A stretch of 64,000 nt of DNA from Pseudomonas sp. SCA2728.1_7 (GCF_018138145.1 NZ_CP073104.1:248001-312000); one strand, 5' to 3'. Positions 1-8,544 are shown, counted from the first letter of the stretch. The notes: a model not told the origin generated them from the letters alone. Program-made: numbers and translations.

Positions 1-1044
1 TCGAAAAAGAACGACTTCTACTCCGTGGCGTTTTTGCCGCAGCGGCAGAGTGTGTTCAATCCCGACAAACATATTCCTGAGCCGGACGACAGTTACTTCA
101 TCGAAAACTCTTCGCGCGGCGGCCCGGTCAATTCGCTGACAAAACAGCAGGGCGTTTACTCGACGTTACGCCTGAAACTCGCGGATCCGTTGACGCTGGT
201 CGTCGGTGGGCGGGTCAGCTGGTACAGCTCTGAGACTGATTCGGACTTCATCAACAGCGGCACTTCGGAGCATTCCAGCTCGACGGAAACCGGCCAGGTC
301 ACACCGTTTGCCGGGGTTCTGCTGGATTTGAACGAGAACCTGACGGCTTACGCCAGCTATTCGGACATTTTCACGCCGCAAGGCAACTACCGTTCCGAAG
401 ACGGCGCGGCGCTCAAGCCACTGGTGGGCCAGAGCTATGAACTGGGGATCAAGGGCGCTTGGTACGACGGTCGACTCAACGGCTCGTTCAACCTGTTCCG
501 CACGATTCAGAAAGATCAGGCGCAAACCGACTACAACTCGTCCTGCCCATCGTCCGACGGCTATTGCTACCTCAATGCGGGTAAGGTTCGCGCACAAGGT
601 TTTGAAGCCGAGATCAGCGGTGAAGTCATCGAACGCCTGCAACTGCTCGCGGGGTACACCTACACGCAGACCAAGACCCTGGACGACATCGACAGCAGCC
701 TGACCGGTGCCGCGTTCAATACGTATGTGCCGCGACACGTGCTGCGCATGTGGGGCGATTACGCGCTGAGTGGCGCGCTTGAGCGCTTTACCCTCGGCGC
801 CGGGGTCAATGCACAAAGCGACAACTTCCGCGTCTCACCCGCCAGTGGCGAGAAAATCAGCCAGTCGGGTTATGCAATCTGGAACGGTCGCATCGGCTAC
901 CGCATCGATGACACCTGGTCGGTCGCGCTCAACGGCAACAACCTGTTCGACAAGCGTTACTACTCGACCATCGGTACCGAGACGTTCGGCAGCTACTACG
1001 GTGATCCCCGTAACTTCATGATGTCGGTGAAGGCGAGTTTCTAG
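1..1044 (+). CDS. TonB-dependent siderophore receptor, C-terminal part (5' cut by window)
   Basis: The reading frame is open from base 1, so this is the last ~347 residues of a larger outer-membrane receptor whose plug domain lies outside the window. The visible part is a run of amphipathic beta-strands. It has the hallmarks of the siderophore-receptor barrel: a YASYSDIFTPQ strand, KPLVGQSYELGIKG, RAQGFEAEISGE, NLFDKRYYSTIG, and a final strand ending in Phe (SVKASF), the BAM recognition end. By family knowledge it imports a ferric siderophore using TonB energy. It resembles ferripyoverdine/ferrioxamine-type receptors, but the substrate cannot be read from this fragment. The ATG/GTG-started frame at base 25 is not the true start. 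Confidence 0.9.
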   Translation, partial: SKKNDFYSVAFLPQRQSVFNPDKHIPEPDDSYFIENSSRGGPVNSLTKQQGVYSTLRLKLADPLTLVVGGRVSWYSSETDSDFINSGTSEHSSSTETGQVTPFAGVLLDLNENLTAYASYSDIFTPQGNYRSEDGAALKPLVGQSYELGIKGAWYDGRLNGSFNLFRTIQKDQAQTDYNSSCPSSDGYCYLNAGKVRAQGFEAEISGEVIERLQLLAGYTYTQTKTLDDIDSSLTGAAFNTYVPRHVLRMWGDYALSGALERFTLGAGVNAQSDNFRVSPASGEKISQSGYAIWNGRIGYRIDDTWSVALNGNNLFDKRYYSTIGTETFGSYYGDPRNFMMSVKASF

Positions 1045-1283
1045 TTCAGCCTGAATTGATTGCAAGCGCCGGTCCGTCCTGAGTGCAGAGGTGTGTCAGT
1101 GGGTTCAGCACCTTCCGGTCACCCTGCGCGCGCGCACCGGCTGCTTTGCTGTGAGGCTTGTCGTGTTTTTCTCCTTCTTTTGAAATAGCTACTAAGGTCT
1201 ATAACTGTAATCTCGAGGCCATATCCGTTTGTTGTCGACAGTGGCCACTCAGTGGTGGAGATACGCTGAACAGGGAGGTTTTC

Positions 1284-2125
1284 ATGCAAGGTGCCAGCGG
1301 CCATTCTTACGGCGGGCACGCCCCGCATTTCATCCGCAATGCGTTACTGGTCGCCATGGCCAACACCCTGATGCTCGCAGACGCTCAGGCCGCATGCGGG
1401 CCTTTGGCGGCGGGTGCCTACAACGTCTCGCAAACCTGTTCGGGCTGTCGTTGTCCGCCGGGACCATCGACGCCGGCGTCAGCCACTACACTCGGCGCGC
1501 CGCCGGCGAAGACACCTTGCGCGCTTACGGCGTCGGCGCCTACTGGACGCACTTCGGCCCGTCCGGCTGGTATCTGGACGGCGTGTTGCAAGTCAACCGC
1601 TTCGACATCGAAGCCAAACCCAACGACATGGCCAAACTGAAAACCCGTGGCTGGGGCTACACCGCATCGCTGGAAAACGGCTACCCGTACGAAGTCGACA
1701 AAGACTGGTACATCGAGCCGCAATTGCAGGCGATCTACAGCTACGTCGATCTGGACAGCAGTGATGACGTCGGCGCGAAAATTCGCTTCAAGGACGTCGA
1801 TTCACTGATCGGCCGCGCCGGCGTGCGCATCGCCAAGGACTGGGACACCGAAGGCGTCGACAAGAGCGCACGGCGCACCAACGGCTGGATCCGGCCGAGT
1901 ATCTGGCATGAATTCAAGGGGCAGCCGAAAACCGAGTTTTCCTCCGAGTCGGGCTACATCCCGTTCGAATCCGACATTCAGGGCACGTGGGGTGAAGTGA
2001 ATGTCGGGGTGGATTACCAGGCCAATCAGCGCACCACATTTACCGCGTCGGCCGGCTATCGCCAGGGGTTCGACGGTGACAGCCACGGGTATGACGCGAT
2101 GTTGGGGTTCAAGATAAATTTCTAG
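1284..2125 (+). pseudogene. autotransporter remnant: signal peptide fused out of frame to beta-barrel
   Basis: An ATG at 1284 after a GGAGG-like site opens a frame with an extended signal peptide (hydrophobic ALLVAMANTLMLADAQA) and a short mature start (ACGPLAAGAYNVSQ). From about 1430 the coding potential moves to a second frame, which runs from LANLFGLSLSAG to the stop at 2125. That frame is a typical autotransporter translocator: GVGAYWTHFGPSGWYLDGVLQ, RTNGWIRPSIWHEF, VNVGVDYQANQRTTFTASAGY, C-terminal KINF. The passenger is absent and the two halves are in different frames, so an internal deletion has probably removed it. The barrel part is ~215 residues, somewhat short for the family. Sequencing error alone would not explain the missing passenger. 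Confidence 0.75.
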
Positions 2126-2150
2126 CGCACTCGGGTACACCGCATAACCC

Positions 2151-2238
2151 TGTAGGCCTTCGCCTGCTCGCGATAACGGTGTGTCAGGTGTTCATTTGCT
2201 TCTGACACACCGTTATCGCGAGCAGGCGAAGGCCTACA
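2151..2238. repeat. 37-bp perfect inverted repeat (REPIN-like hairpin)
   Basis: Bases 2151-2187 and 2202-2238 are exact reverse complements separated by 14 bases. The arms begin TGTAGGCCTTCGCCTGCTCG, the core of a common Pseudomonas REP family. It lies between the autotransporter relic and the next gene and could also terminate transcription in both directions. Confidence 0.9.
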
Positions 2239-2310
2239 TTGAATGGCTTGCTGACGCTCGGCCCTATATCCTTCACGCCTGTTTGAAGGATTGAATTAGG
2301 GAAGAATTAC

Positions 2311-3438
2311 ATGCCGTTCAGGGTGATGGTGGTCGGTGGTTACGGAAATTTCGGCAGCATCGTGTGCAGGCATCTGGCGTCGACGCCGGACATCGGCCTG
2401 GTGCTTTCGGGCCGTGATCCGCGCAAATTGCAGCGCAAACTCGATGAGTTGAACAGCCAATCGGGCAACGTCTGCGAAGGCTGGTGCGGCGACGCCATGG
2501 GCAGCGAATTCAAAGCCGCATTGCGGGCGATGAATATTCAATTGGTCGTGCACACCGGCGGGCCGTTTCAGGGGCAATCCTATGCGCTCGCCGAAAGTTG
2601 CATCGACGCCGGTGTGAATTACTGCGACCTGGCTGACTGCCGCACCTTCGTCAACGGCATTCACGTTCTCGACGCGAGAGCGAAACTGGCCGGCGTGGCG
2701 ATCCTCAGTGGTTGCAGCTCGGTGCCGACGCTGTCGTCGGCAATCATCGATGAACAGCGTCAGCGTTTTTCCCGCATCGACTCGATCGAACACGGCATTT
2801 CCTCATCGGCGAAAATGCCGGGCTTGTCGACCATCGAAGGTGTACTCGCTTACGCCGGCAAACCGATCAAACAACTGAAAAACGGCAAGGTGCATGAAGT
2901 GTCCGGCTGGCTGGACCTGACCTTGCGCAAAATGCCGCAGATGGGCACTCGTCTGCTGGCCAACGTTGATGTGCCGGACATGGACATCTTTGCCGGTCGT
3001 TATGGCGCGCAGACCCTGAAGTTCAAGGCTGGCGCCGGGCTTAAACTTGGTGGCGTTGCCAACGGTCTGTTGGCTCAGGCGCTGAAAGTCGGGCTGGTGC
3101 GCGACCATGCCTTGTGGGCCGGCAGACTGCATCGCCTGGGCACGCATTTCGAGCGTTTCGGCGATGGCAAAAGTGCGATGTACATCGACGTGCAGGGCCT
3201 TGGCGTTGACGGCAAACCGCTGTCGATGACCGCGCAACTCACCGCCCTGAACGACAAAGGCCCGGAAATCCCTAGCTGCGCCGCCGTGGCACTGGCGAAA
3301 AAAATGGCTTCAGGCTACGTGCCGGCCGCCGGCGCCCGACCGTGCGTGGGCGAAATCAGCGTCGCCGAGTACATGGCCGCGATCAACGATCCTGACAACC
3401 TGAGTCTGGCCGTGCAGTTCTCGGACGGGCAGCGCTGA
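2311..3438 (+). CDS. saccharopine dehydrogenase-like NAD(P)-binding protein
   Basis: The 375-residue protein opens with a Rossmann dinucleotide fold, MVVGGYGNFGSIVCRHL (GxGxxG-type at residues ~7-13), followed by LSGRDPRKL, the motif that usually holds the NADP phosphate. Later parts (VVHTGGPFQGQSYALAESCIDAGVNYCDLAD) match the saccharopine dehydrogenase/trans-acting enoyl reductase-like family. The substrate is unknown. The stop is one base before the start of the DUF2269 gene, so the two are probably one operon. ATG 2311 follows AGGGAAGAA. A similar but diverged protein is encoded at 8545-9552. Confidence 0.85.
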   Translation: MPFRVMVVGGYGNFGSIVCRHLASTPDIGLVLSGRDPRKLQRKLDELNSQSGNVCEGWCGDAMGSEFKAALRAMNIQLVVHTGGPFQGQSYALAESCIDAGVNYCDLADCRTFVNGIHVLDARAKLAGVAILSGCSSVPTLSSAIIDEQRQRFSRIDSIEHGISSSAKMPGLSTIEGVLAYAGKPIKQLKNGKVHEVSGWLDLTLRKMPQMGTRLLANVDVPDMDIFAGRYGAQTLKFKAGAGLKLGGVANGLLAQALKVGLVRDHALWAGRLHRLGTHFERFGDGKSAMYIDVQGLGVDGKPLSMTAQLTALNDKGPEIPSCAAVALAKKMASGYVPAAGARPCVGEISVAEYMAAINDPDNLSLAVQFSDGQR

Positions 3439-3439
3439 C

Positions 3440-3931
3440 ATGCTCTACCTGTGCCTGAAGTACCTGCACATCATCGCCGCGATCTTCCTGTTCGGCTTCG
3501 GCATGGGTTCCTACCTCTACCTGATCGCCGCCAGCCGCACGCGCAATCCACAAGTGATTGCCCACGTTGCGCGCATGGTCGTGGGCTTTGACACCTGGAT
3601 CACCACGCCGGCCGGGTTCGTGCAGATCATCACGGGGTATCTGCTGATGCGCCTGTCGGGGCTGAGCATGAGCACCGAGTGGGTGCTGACCTCGCTGATC
3701 ATCTTCTTCTGCGTCGGCTCGCTGTGGTTGCCGGTGTTGCTCCTGCAGAAGCGGCTGTGTGTGATGGCGACGAGTGCGAGCGAAGTGGGGGCGGGGCTGG
3801 ATGAGCAGTATCAAGCCGTCTACCGGAAATGGTTCTGGATGGGTGTGATGGGTTTCGCCGGAATGTTTGTCATCGTACTGATGATGGTCACGAAGATGAC
3901 GCCGGTGCAGTTGTTTAACTTTCTGGTGTAG
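3440..3931 (+). CDS. DUF2269 family integral membrane protein
   Basis: This 163-residue protein has four hydrophobic segments (about residues 5-28, 50-70, 83-105 and 132-155). It begins LKYLHIIAAIFLFGFGMGSYLYL, the pattern of DUF2269 membrane proteins, with a conserved His in the first helix. Its function is not known. It starts one base after the stop of the saccharopine-dehydrogenase-like gene and is presumably co-translated with it. Its last 17 bases overlap the convergent DCC gene. Confidence 0.8.
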   Translation: MLYLCLKYLHIIAAIFLFGFGMGSYLYLIAASRTRNPQVIAHVARMVVGFDTWITTPAGFVQIITGYLLMRLSGLSMSTEWVLTSLIIFFCVGSLWLPVLLLQKRLCVMATSASEVGAGLDEQYQAVYRKWFWMGVMGFAGMFVIVLMMVTKMTPVQLFNFLV

Positions 3932-4418
3932 GTGCGGTGGCTTTCAGGAAGCGCTGTTCATGATCAGGGTTCGGCAGCAGGCAAGTGTCGTACTTGCCGA
4001 ACAGCCGATAGCGGTTCAGCGCAATGCGATCGTAGGCCCAGTCGCGCAAGCCGCGGGGGAATACGCGCAGCAGGCGCAATGGCTGCCAACGGACGGGTAG
4101 TTGGCTAATGACTTCGAAGAACGCGTCCGAACGCTCCCAGTAGTGACGATCACGAATAACGGCCATGGTGTCGAATTGATCTATGGGCAGGCCGGCCCAC
4201 GCGAGCAACGCCTGCCCCTCTGGCGACTGCACCGCTGCCAGACGTACGCGATGTTGATGATCGTGGCGAATCAAAAAACGCGCCCAGCCATTGCAGAGTT
4301 TGCACACGCCATCGAACAAGACCACCGATTCGCCGGGGTTGAGGAACGGGGCGGGGGTCGGGCGGTTTTTTTCGGAGGGCATAGGGTTTGTGTTCAAGAG
4401 GTCGGGTGTTGCGATCAT
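3915..4418 (-). CDS. DCC family thiol-disulfide oxidoreductase-like protein (DUF393)
   Basis: A 167-residue protein with the defining motif VVLFDGVCKLCNGWARFLIRHD (residues ~32-53). Its D-x-x-C-x-x-C gives the family its name, DCC. Other family features are the HRVRLAAVQSPEGQALL strand and the C-terminal ALNRYRLFGKYDTCLLP with another conserved Cys. The family has a thioredoxin-like fold with an assumed redox role; no substrate is known. The N-terminal ~25 residues before the domain are low-complexity, so a later start (MPSEKN) is possible. The 3' end overlaps the convergent DUF2269 gene. Confidence 0.85.
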   Translation of the reverse strand: MIATPDLLNTNPMPSEKNRPTPAPFLNPGESVVLFDGVCKLCNGWARFLIRHDHQHRVRLAAVQSPEGQALLAWAGLPIDQFDTMAVIRDRHYWERSDAFFEVISQLPVRWQPLRLLRVFPRGLRDWAYDRIALNRYRLFGKYDTCLLPNPDHEQRFLKATAPTPES

Positions 4419-4516
4419 AGCGCCGCAAGCAGTTGTTCGCGAATAACTGCCTCAGGCAGAGCCGTGGATATAAGGAACAGACCCCGTTTAGACGCGTGAT
4501 CTGCCTCCCGACGATG

Positions 4517-5530
4517 TCAAACCGCTGCTTCACCCCCGTGAATGTCCCTGACTCGATCCTTGGAACCGGCCCGAAGCGTATGCCGAAACTTCAACGCCGG
4601 CCGCTCGACGCAATAGTACGAAACACCACTCAACAAGAATGACAGCACCAATACCGTTGCAACCCTGGCCCAATCGAATGAGGTGATCGGCCAAAAGCCG
4701 TGCAGGAAGTAAATCACCACGAAGTGATTGAGGAACACGCCGTAACTGATGTTTCCCAGAAATTCGTCAAACCGGTGAAATTTCAGTTTTGTCAGCCAGT
4801 ACACGGCAGGGATGCCCAGGGCAATGCCTGCGGCCACTTCGGCGTTGAACGGTCGGCGGTCGATCCAGCCCGCCATGATCGCCACGACGATCATGGCCGC
4901 CGCCACGGCGGTGCCTGTGGCGATTGCCAGACCCTTCGCCTGCGGTTTGTAGAGGTAGCTGCCACACAGGAATATAAACAGGACGCCCGGCAACAGGCGG
5001 TAGCCGTAGTAGTCGGTGTTGATGAATCCAAGACACGCGGGAATGAACACCGCGACGGACAACGCGAAAGCAACGCCCCGTGCTCGGTAGATGAGCAGGA
5101 ACGGGATCACCAGATAGAAGCACATCTCAAGCCCGAGCGACCAGGCCGGAGGCAAAATCCACGTTCCGCTCGCGCCGAACATATAGAAACCGAGGGGCAC
5201 GATCGCGAGGTTCGCGGCGATGTTTCTGAAGGTCAGTTCGGCCCACTGTGGCGTGCCGGGCAGCAGGAAGTAGATCACCGCACAAGAGACGAAGAAATAG
5301 AACAGGAATTGCGGATAAAGACGCAAGGCTCGGTCCAGGTAGAACCGGCCGACTTTCTCGGGGGCCTTGTAGTTGCGCTCGATCAGTGAGGTCATCACGA
5401 AACCACTGATGAGCAGGAAGGAAATCACGGCAACCACTCCTGGGTTGAACCCCATGAACGTCTTGCCCATATGCGAAACAGCGACCAGGACGGCCAAAAG
5501 CAAACGGAAGGCTCCCACGTGTATCCCCAA
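4517..5530 (-). CDS. acyltransferase 3 family membrane protein (OafA/YrhL type)
   Basis: A 337-residue polytopic protein with about ten hydrophobic helices. The start MGIHVGAFRLLLAVLVAVSH carries the conserved R and H of acyltransferase-3 enzymes (RxLLA...VSH). FYLDRALRLYPQF matches the family's RR-x-RI-x-P loop, and FLNHFVVIYF lies near the C-terminus. Such enzymes transfer acetyl or other acyl groups to surface sugars, O-antigen or exported polysaccharide. No neighbouring glycosyltransferase is present, so the target is unknown. Confidence 0.85.
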   Translation of the reverse strand: MGIHVGAFRLLLAVLVAVSHMGKTFMGFNPGVVAVISFLLISGFVMTSLIERNYKAPEKVGRFYLDRALRLYPQFLFYFFVSCAVIYFLLPGTPQWAELTFRNIAANLAIVPLGFYMFGASGTWILPPAWSLGLEMCFYLVIPFLLIYRARGVAFALSVAVFIPACLGFINTDYYGYRLLPGVLFIFLCGSYLYKPQAKGLAIATGTAVAAAMIVVAIMAGWIDRRPFNAEVAAGIALGIPAVYWLTKLKFHRFDEFLGNISYGVFLNHFVVIYFLHGFWPITSFDWARVATVLVLSFLLSGVSYYCVERPALKFRHTLRAGSKDRVRDIHGGEAAV

Positions 5531-5728
5531 ACGACCTTGTAGTTATGGCGGGTAAATTACGATGGTTTTTGGGGGGATGACAGGTTTTTCTCTGCGCTCG
5601 GGGCTAGGGAATTTCAGGATTTCGGAGAATGCGGGATTTATGCGAGCCATTCGCAGTGGGCGAGAGCGCTCGGCACGGAACCAAGCGCTCAGGGTAGGGC
5701 GGGGCACTTACGGCTCCACCCTGACGTT

Positions 5729-5947
5729 TCAGCCTTTGTTTGCGTTTAGCTTGCGCAGTTCTTCGTAGGTCGCCGACTGGACGAACCAGAAGCCGGAAAT
5801 GATGCACCAGCACAGGGTGCCGGCCACGAAGATACCCAGCGCCGGGAGGAACCCGCTGGTGAAAATCGCGACGATAGCGACCAGCCAGATGAACGCCAGG
5901 GAGAGATAGAGGACGGTGTTGTTGACGCTGATGACGAAGTCTTTCAC
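5729..5947 (-). CDS. small two-helix membrane protein
   Basis: A 72-residue protein if read from GTG 5947, which follows AAGGA at good spacing. A longer frame from 6046 lacks a ribosome site and adds non-hydrophobic residues. Two membrane segments are visible (LYLSLAFIWLVAIVAIFTSG and LGIFVAGTLCWCIISGFWFV), followed by a charged tail QSATYEELRKLNANKG. The protein is not recognised; it may be a small inner-membrane protein of unknown role. Confidence 0.6.
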   Translation of the reverse strand: MKDFVISVNNTVLYLSLAFIWLVAIVAIFTSGFLPALGIFVAGTLCWCIISGFWFVQSATYEELRKLNANKG

Positions 5948-6282
5948 GGGGGCATATTCCTTGCAGGATGTAGAAAAATTCCCCCTCTCCGGGGGGCGAA
6001 CGCATGCTATCACATTGCCTTCACGGTTCAAGGAAGGGGAACTCATTGCCGGCTGGAATGGGGACGGATTTATTTATCAGGCAGACCGGTCGCTTCTGGC
6101 CGAAATCGGACGTCCCTGAGCGGCCACTATCTGCTGACCGTGGGCGAATGGGCCGGTGGCGGTGGTTTCCAGAGAGCGTGAGAAGTTAGCGGCGGATTTG
6201 CGACAGTGTGTCGATTCGATTTTCCTGGTTATCCAAAATCTTTCTCGACATACACCAGCGTAGCGTCACCATTTAAGCTTGC
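5948..6282. other. intergenic region without visible gene
   Basis: About 340 bases between two divergent genes. Short open frames are present on both strands but have no ribosome site or recognisable protein. The right end leads into the operator-like palindrome at 6283. Confidence 0.5.
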
Positions 6283-6294
6283 TGAAACGTTTCA
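6283..6294. promoter_or_regulatory. LacI/FruR-type operator palindrome
   Basis: TGAAACGTTTCA is a perfect 12-bp palindrome 43 bases upstream of ATG 6338. It matches the GAAACGTTTC core known for LacI-family regulators such as Cra/FruR and other sugar regulators. A TATAAA stretch follows at about 6303. The position suggests repression of the aldose-epimerase-like gene. The regulator is not in the window. Confidence 0.6.
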
Positions 6295-6337
6295 CCCAGT
6301 TTATAAAAAGCGCACAACTCCAAGAAAGGCTGCTGCC

Positions 6338-7552
6338 ATGACCCCGCTCAAACTCGTTGTTGCCCTCAGCGCACTGTCCGCTGCCTCCCACGCCATGGCC
6401 TGGGATTACGTTCTGCTCGACACCGACAAAGCCGCCCAGAACTGGCAGATCACCAGCCAGCAACTCGGCATAAAAACCGACAAACCCTTCAGCGTTACCC
6501 TGCGCACCTTGCATGGCGGTCGGCAGGAGGGCGTCAGCATTGTCGACATCGATAACGGTACGATGAAACTCTCGGTAGTGCCGACACGGGGAATGAATGT
6601 CCTGCAGGCCTCGGTCGGCAATGTGCGCATGGGCTGGGATTCACCGGTCAAGGAAGTGGTCAATCCGTCCTTCATCGAACTCAATGGCCGCGGTGGTCTT
6701 GGCTGGCTGGAAGGTTTCAATGAGCTGGTCACCCGCTGCGGGTACGAATGGGTTGGCCACCCCGGCGTTGACAACGGCGAACTGCTGACCCTGCACGGTC
6801 GAGCCGCCAACATTCCTGCGAACAAAGTCACTCTGCACATCGATGAAACACCACCGTACGCCATCACCCTGCGCGGCGAACTGAAAGAGCAGGCGTTCAA
6901 GAAGGTCGACTTCTCCGTCGCGACGGAACTGGTCACCGAACCCGGCAGCGTCGTGTTCGACCTCAACGACACCCTGACCAACAACGGCGACTATCCGAAG
7001 GAATACCAGGCGCTGTATCACAGTAACTTCAGCACCCCGTTCCTGGAGCAGGGCGCTCGTTTCGCCGCGCCGGTGAAGCAAGTGTCGCCGTTCAACGACA
7101 AAGCCAAGGGCGATCTGCCCGAATGGCAAACCTACCGCGCACCGACCAAGGACTACGACGAAACGGTTTACAACGTGGTGCCGTATGCCGATGCCAAGGG
7201 CGATACGTTGACCGTGTTGCATAACAAAGCCGGCAGCCTGGGCGTTTCGGTTGGCTTCAATACGCAGACACTGCCGGTGTTTTCCCTGTGGAAAAACACC
7301 GATACCCAAGGCCAGGGATATGTCACAGGGCTGGAGCCGGGGACAAGTTTTTCCTACAACCGCCGTTATCAGCGGCCACTGAACCTGGTGCCGACAATCG
7401 GGCCGAAGGAACACAAGCAGTTCCGCATCAGCTACAGCTTGTTGGCGGATAAAGCGGCAGTGGATAAGGCCTTGAAGCAGGTGAGCGAAATTCAGGGTGG
7501 ACGCGAGACCGAGGTGCGGCAGACGCCGTTGGTTGATCTGACCAAGGAGTGA
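6338..7552 (+). CDS. exported aldose 1-epimerase family protein (DUF4432-like)
   Basis: From ATG 6338 (AAGAAAGG upstream) the 404-residue product has a Sec signal peptide, MTPLKLVVALSALSAASHAMA, cleaved before WDYVLLD. The remainder is a galactose-mutarotase-like beta-sandwich: VVPTRGMNVLQ, GGLGWLEGFNELVTRCG, LHGRAANIPA, and EYQALYHSNF with a late Glu in GYVTGLEPGTSF. These match DUF4432/aldose-1-epimerase-like proteins, which bind hexose derivatives. Periplasmic location is inferred from the signal. The in-frame extension back to 6206 has no ribosome site. The upstream LacI-type palindrome fits a sugar-related role. Confidence 0.8.
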   Translation: MTPLKLVVALSALSAASHAMAWDYVLLDTDKAAQNWQITSQQLGIKTDKPFSVTLRTLHGGRQEGVSIVDIDNGTMKLSVVPTRGMNVLQASVGNVRMGWDSPVKEVVNPSFIELNGRGGLGWLEGFNELVTRCGYEWVGHPGVDNGELLTLHGRAANIPANKVTLHIDETPPYAITLRGELKEQAFKKVDFSVATELVTEPGSVVFDLNDTLTNNGDYPKEYQALYHSNFSTPFLEQGARFAAPVKQVSPFNDKAKGDLPEWQTYRAPTKDYDETVYNVVPYADAKGDTLTVLHNKAGSLGVSVGFNTQTLPVFSLWKNTDTQGQGYVTGLEPGTSFSYNRRYQRPLNLVPTIGPKEHKQFRISYSLLADKAAVDKALKQVSEIQGGRETEVRQTPLVDLTKE

Positions 7553-7640
7553 CACCGGCCTGGGCATTGTCGGCCGATGAGCTGCTCGCAATGACAGAGA
7601 CTGTCGGCTCTTGGCCAAAAGCAGGCGCATTAAGCGTTCT

Positions 7641-7684
7641 TGATCCCTCTGTGGCGGATACCTGACCGCCGCCACAAAGGGATC
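7641..7684. terminator. bidirectional terminator-like hairpin
   Basis: TGATCCCTCTGTGGCGG (7641-7657) pairs with CCGCCACAAAGGGATCA (7668-7684) with one mismatch. It sits between the convergent ends of the epimerase-like gene and the DUF6124 gene. Confidence 0.6.
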
Positions 7685-7689
7685 ACCCC

Positions 7690-8052
7690 TCAATCCACCG
7701 GCACAACCTTATCCAGCGCTCGATTCACCGCCAATTCCCCCAGCATCACCACTTGCGCAATGCCCAGCGCAGTTTTGCGGTGGCCTGGGTCCAGGAGGGC
7801 GGCGAAGTTGCAGAGCATTTCGGTGGCTGAGCTGAGGGACTCGCTGGCGTTAACCAGCAGGGACTCGCTGTCGTAGTCGGCGTTGGCCAGAAACATGGGG
7901 GCGTGTTTCTGGTCGCTGCCCATGATGCGTTGGGTTGGCGTGAGGTAGTAGTCGAGGGCGCGTTCGGCGGCTTCGTGGAATTTCTTGGAGTCGGGTGACT
8001 CGTAGGGGGAGGCCGGATCTGTTTCCGGCGGGTTCGGCGTGATCTTGAACAT
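7690..8052 (-). CDS. DUF6124 family protein, copy 1
   Basis: The 120-residue protein from ATG 8052 (MFKITPNPPETDP) is acidic and predicted helical. Its C-terminus, GIAQVVMLGELAVNRALDKVVP, is almost identical to that of the second copy at 43315-43677, and the N-terminal MFKITPNPPE also matches. The middle differs, apart from LLVNASESL. DUF6124 is a Pseudomonas family of unknown function; the AALLDPG/LLVNASESL pattern resembles a four-helix fold but no activity is known. An in-frame extension to 8085 runs into the leader and is not supported. The gene is preceded by a ~300-base structured leader (separate entry). Confidence 0.8.
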   Translation of the reverse strand: MFKITPNPPETDPASPYESPDSKKFHEAAERALDYYLTPTQRIMGSDQKHAPMFLANADYDSESLLVNASESLSSATEMLCNFAALLDPGHRKTALGIAQVVMLGELAVNRALDKVVPVD

Positions 8053-8389
8053 CTTCTTCTTTTTCCTGTGGTGTGGCCGCCGCACCGAGCTACTAAACAG
8101 GGGGTGGCAGCTGTACGCAGGTTAGTAGACCGGGGAAAAGAAGAAAGCCGGCGCGCCCGAGGGCGCCCTACGCACAGCCGCCATCAAGTGCAGGTACGTG
8201 AATACCTTTTGATGGACGCTTGTGCACTTTCATTTACCACGGGCTACTAAACCCGATCACTGGGAATCAGTGATGCGAACCAAGTTACCGGTGGCCCTCA
8301 AGACGCACAAGCCGGCGGATTCTGGCGTAGTCGTAGGCAACGGCGCAAGACGTTGTAGCCTTAAGCAGGTAACGCGACGTGTCTTTTAA
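8053..8389 (-). promoter_or_regulatory. conserved structured leader RNA of DUF6124 gene, copy 1
   Basis: Read on the minus strand, the leader contains in order: a GTTAC/GACAC block (8369-8389); a 56-base block nearly identical to copy 2 (8303-8358); a hairpin (8256-8262 with 8268-8274); a CGGG/CCCG hairpin whose 8-base loop is UUUAGUAG (8244-8251); a local hairpin (8181-8187 with 8209-8215); a 12-bp helix strand (8171-8182); a GC hairpin (about 8152-8168); CUACUAA (8122-8128); the returning helix strand (8106-8118); and a second UUUAGUAG (8090-8097). AGGA and the ATG at 8052 follow. Alignment with copy 2 shows compensatory changes, listed under findings. I know of no named RNA family that it matches. 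Confidence 0.75.
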
Positions 8390-8544
8390 ACAACCACAAA
8401 AAACTCCTAAACAAGCCTCATCGACGCGCCGTTCAAAATGACATTCGTCGGCCCGCCCTACAGCTCAGGCAATGGCCTGGAACCCTCACGCCCAGACACG
8501 CACCAACACTAGGTTGCAACCCAAAAAGACGAGGAGGGATACCC

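Noticed and set aside
8053..8400. Possibility that the duplicated DUF6124 upstream regions are an insertion element
   Set aside because: There are no shared terminal repeats or target duplications, the centre has diverged, and changes preserve base pairing, which fits a conserved RNA better.
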